DNA of 8,901 bases from Nanobdellota archaeon (lineage in GTDB: Archaea; Nanobdellota; Nanobdellia; Pacearchaeales; GW2011-AR1). How positions within the stretch are numbered: the first letter of the stretch is position 1; every line of letters begins with the position of its first letter. The notes under the pieces were generated by a model. It did no database searches, was not told where the DNA came from, and saw nothing but the letters and a program-made list of their open reading frames with translations. The position numbers were made by a program, and so were the translations under genes. Below, piece by piece: positions 7,998-8,901 of the stretch. The stretch lies in contig JAHISS010000044.1 in NCBI GenBank assembly GCA_018817905.1, forward strand, positions 1 to 8,901, in the 5' to 3' direction.

Positions 7998-8901
7998 TTA
8001 AACCTCTTGAGATTTCTTTTTAATTTGAGCATTATCAATTGAGAATCTTACTATCTTCTCAATTTCTTCTGGAATTAAATTTTCTGCTGGATTTTGGATG
8101 ATTCTCAGAACTGGTTTTGATGCACAATTAGATACAACATATAACCAATATTTTTCTCCGAGTCGTTTTGCTTTAATCCATTCATTTAAAGTTAAGAAAA
8201 CAACACCTTCTTTTGCTCTTCCTTTAACTTCTATATATCTTAACTCATTTTCTCCTCTAGACTTTATATCAAATCCGCAACCATCATTATCTTTAGAAAC
8301 GTCAACAGGATTTCTTTTTTTCTTTTTCTCAAAATCCATTGCTATCTCCATAGCTATTTTTTCTATTTCATCATCTCTCTTCATTCCAGAAAGTTCTTTA
8401 TTATTTTCAATTGGATATGGAATCAACCCTATAACTGCTACAACCTCTGGCAGTCCCATAGAAAGATTTTTTTCTTTTTCTATATCTGATAAAATATTTT
8501 CCTTACGATGTTTATAATTCTCAATATCTCTCCTTATGTTTAATAAAAGTAGTTTCATATCTTTTCCTTTTTGTTCTTTTTCAACATACTCTTGCTCCTT
8601 TGCCATTTTTCTATTAATCAAAAAATTGAGAGATCTTTTGAGATATTTCTGTTTTATGTCTAAATCCCTAAATATTTGATCTTTAATTTCTTTGAAATAT
8701 GGTTCAACTAATTGACTAATTGTCCAATCAGCAACGTAATCTTCATTTTGTTCTATACTCTTTAAATCCTCTTTATACTTTAGAGGTTTATCGCAAGGAT
8801 TTAAATCCCAAAGTATAAACGGGCCCTTTTGTGAAAGTTCTTTATTTATTTTTTGATTTATTGCAAATAATTTTTCTCCGATTACTTTTCCCTTACCATC
8901 A
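7998..8901 (-). CDS. C-terminal part of SNF2-type helicase with DUF3883 (NOV_C) nuclease-like domain (5' end off window)
   Basis: The frame is open from the right edge (first whole codon at 8900) to TAA at 8000-7998, giving the last 300 residues of a larger protein. Internal ATG or TTG codons near 8606-8621 are not the real start, because coding continues unbroken upstream in the same frame. Fragment residues 75-150 (YLKRSLNFLINR, then long charged helices, then LSMGLPEVVAVIGLIP) match the helical region that follows the motor of archaeal SNF2/DrmD-like helicases; the motor itself is outside the window, so the helicase call rests on this tail. Residues 180-270 are a DUF3883 domain: RNPVDVSKDNDGCGFDIKS, RYIEVKGRA, FLTLNEW and YWLYVVSN. 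D211, E224 and K226 form a D...ExK set like Mrr/PD-(D/E)XK endonucleases, so the domain may cleave DNA, though DUF3883 may only bind it in some proteins. The methylase gene starts 2 bases after the stop. It is the likely restriction or translocation arm of the system. Confidence 0.82.
   Translation of the reverse strand, partial: DGKGKVIGEKLFAINQKINKELSQKGPFILWDLNPCDKPLKYKEDLKSIEQNEDYVADWTISQLVEPYFKEIKDQIFRDLDIKQKYLKRSLNFLINRKMAKEQEYVEKEQKGKDMKLLLLNIRRDIENYKHRKENILSDIEKEKNLSMGLPEVVAVIGLIPYPIENNKELSGMKRDDEIEKIAMEIAMDFEKKKKRNPVDVSKDNDGCGFDIKSRGENELRYIEVKGRAKEGVVFLTLNEWIKAKRLGEKYWLYVVSNCASKPVLRIIQNPAENLIPEEIEKIVRFSIDNAQIKKKSQEV
8002..8007 (-). promoter_or_regulatory. Shine-Dalgarno site for the DUF1156 methylase
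   Basis: On the minus strand AGAGGT lies six bases before the methylase ATG at 7995, inside the last codons of the helicase gene. It is the clearest ribosome binding site in the window and fixes this start. The two downstream operon genes lack a comparable site and instead overlap their upstream neighbours. Confidence 0.65.

Noticed and set aside
7736..8517. Plus-strand frames of 80 and 139 codons
   Set aside because: They are antisense to conserved DUF1156 and DUF3883 coding sequence, with Ser/Phe-rich shadow composition.
7998..8621. A stand-alone 207-residue DUF3883 protein starting at TTG 8621
   Set aside because: The same frame continues unbroken to the right edge, and the added residues match the helicase tail seen before DUF3883, so this is the end of a larger gene.

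Overview
The window is AT-rich, tightly packed and coded entirely on the minus strand, so transcription runs from position 8901 toward position 1. Frequent AGA and ATA codons, uniform TAA stops, tiny or overlapping gene junctions, and a first gene with no Shine-Dalgarno but a TATA-like box about 25 bases before its ATG all suggest an AT-rich archaeon, possibly a DPANN lineage. The protein styles also occur in Patescibacteria (CPR), so this assignment is an inference.

Positions 8901 to 1498 hold the end of a four-gene defense-type operon. In transcription order it encodes: (1) the C-terminal 300 residues of a large SNF2-type helicase ending in a DUF3883 (NOV_C) nuclease-like domain; (2) a 915-residue DUF1156/COG1743 DNA methyltransferase with an internal Cys4 zinc ribbon; (3) a 333-residue protein I do not recognise; (4) a 918-residue DUF499/COG1483 AAA+ ATPase. 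The junctions are a 2-base gap, a 1-base overlap and an 8-base overlap, so the four products are probably made together. DUF1156 methylase plus DUF499 ATPase plus helicase is a recurrent phage-defense core, seen in type 3 BREX and in the DUF499-DUF3780-DUF1156 sets. The expected logic is methyl marking of self DNA by the methylase, with the ATPase and helicase/nuclease acting on unmarked invaders. No PglZ, BrxA, BrxF or PLD nuclease is visible here, and the 333-residue protein sits where an accessory subunit would be.

Positions 1497 to 1 hold a different unit. A 97-base intergenic stretch contains a 23-codon remnant that looks like the start of a RecB/Cas4-like nuclease, a 10-base direct repeat and a candidate archaeal promoter. 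After it comes a DUF2779 protein of at least 466 residues, running off the left edge. It has a PD-(D/E)XK nuclease domain followed by a DEDD-type exonuclease-like domain. G+C content is clearly higher at the start of this gene than in the defense operon, marking a likely island boundary near position 1500. No RNA genes, CRISPR arrays or insertion sequences were seen, and no gene-free stretch exceeds 100 bases.
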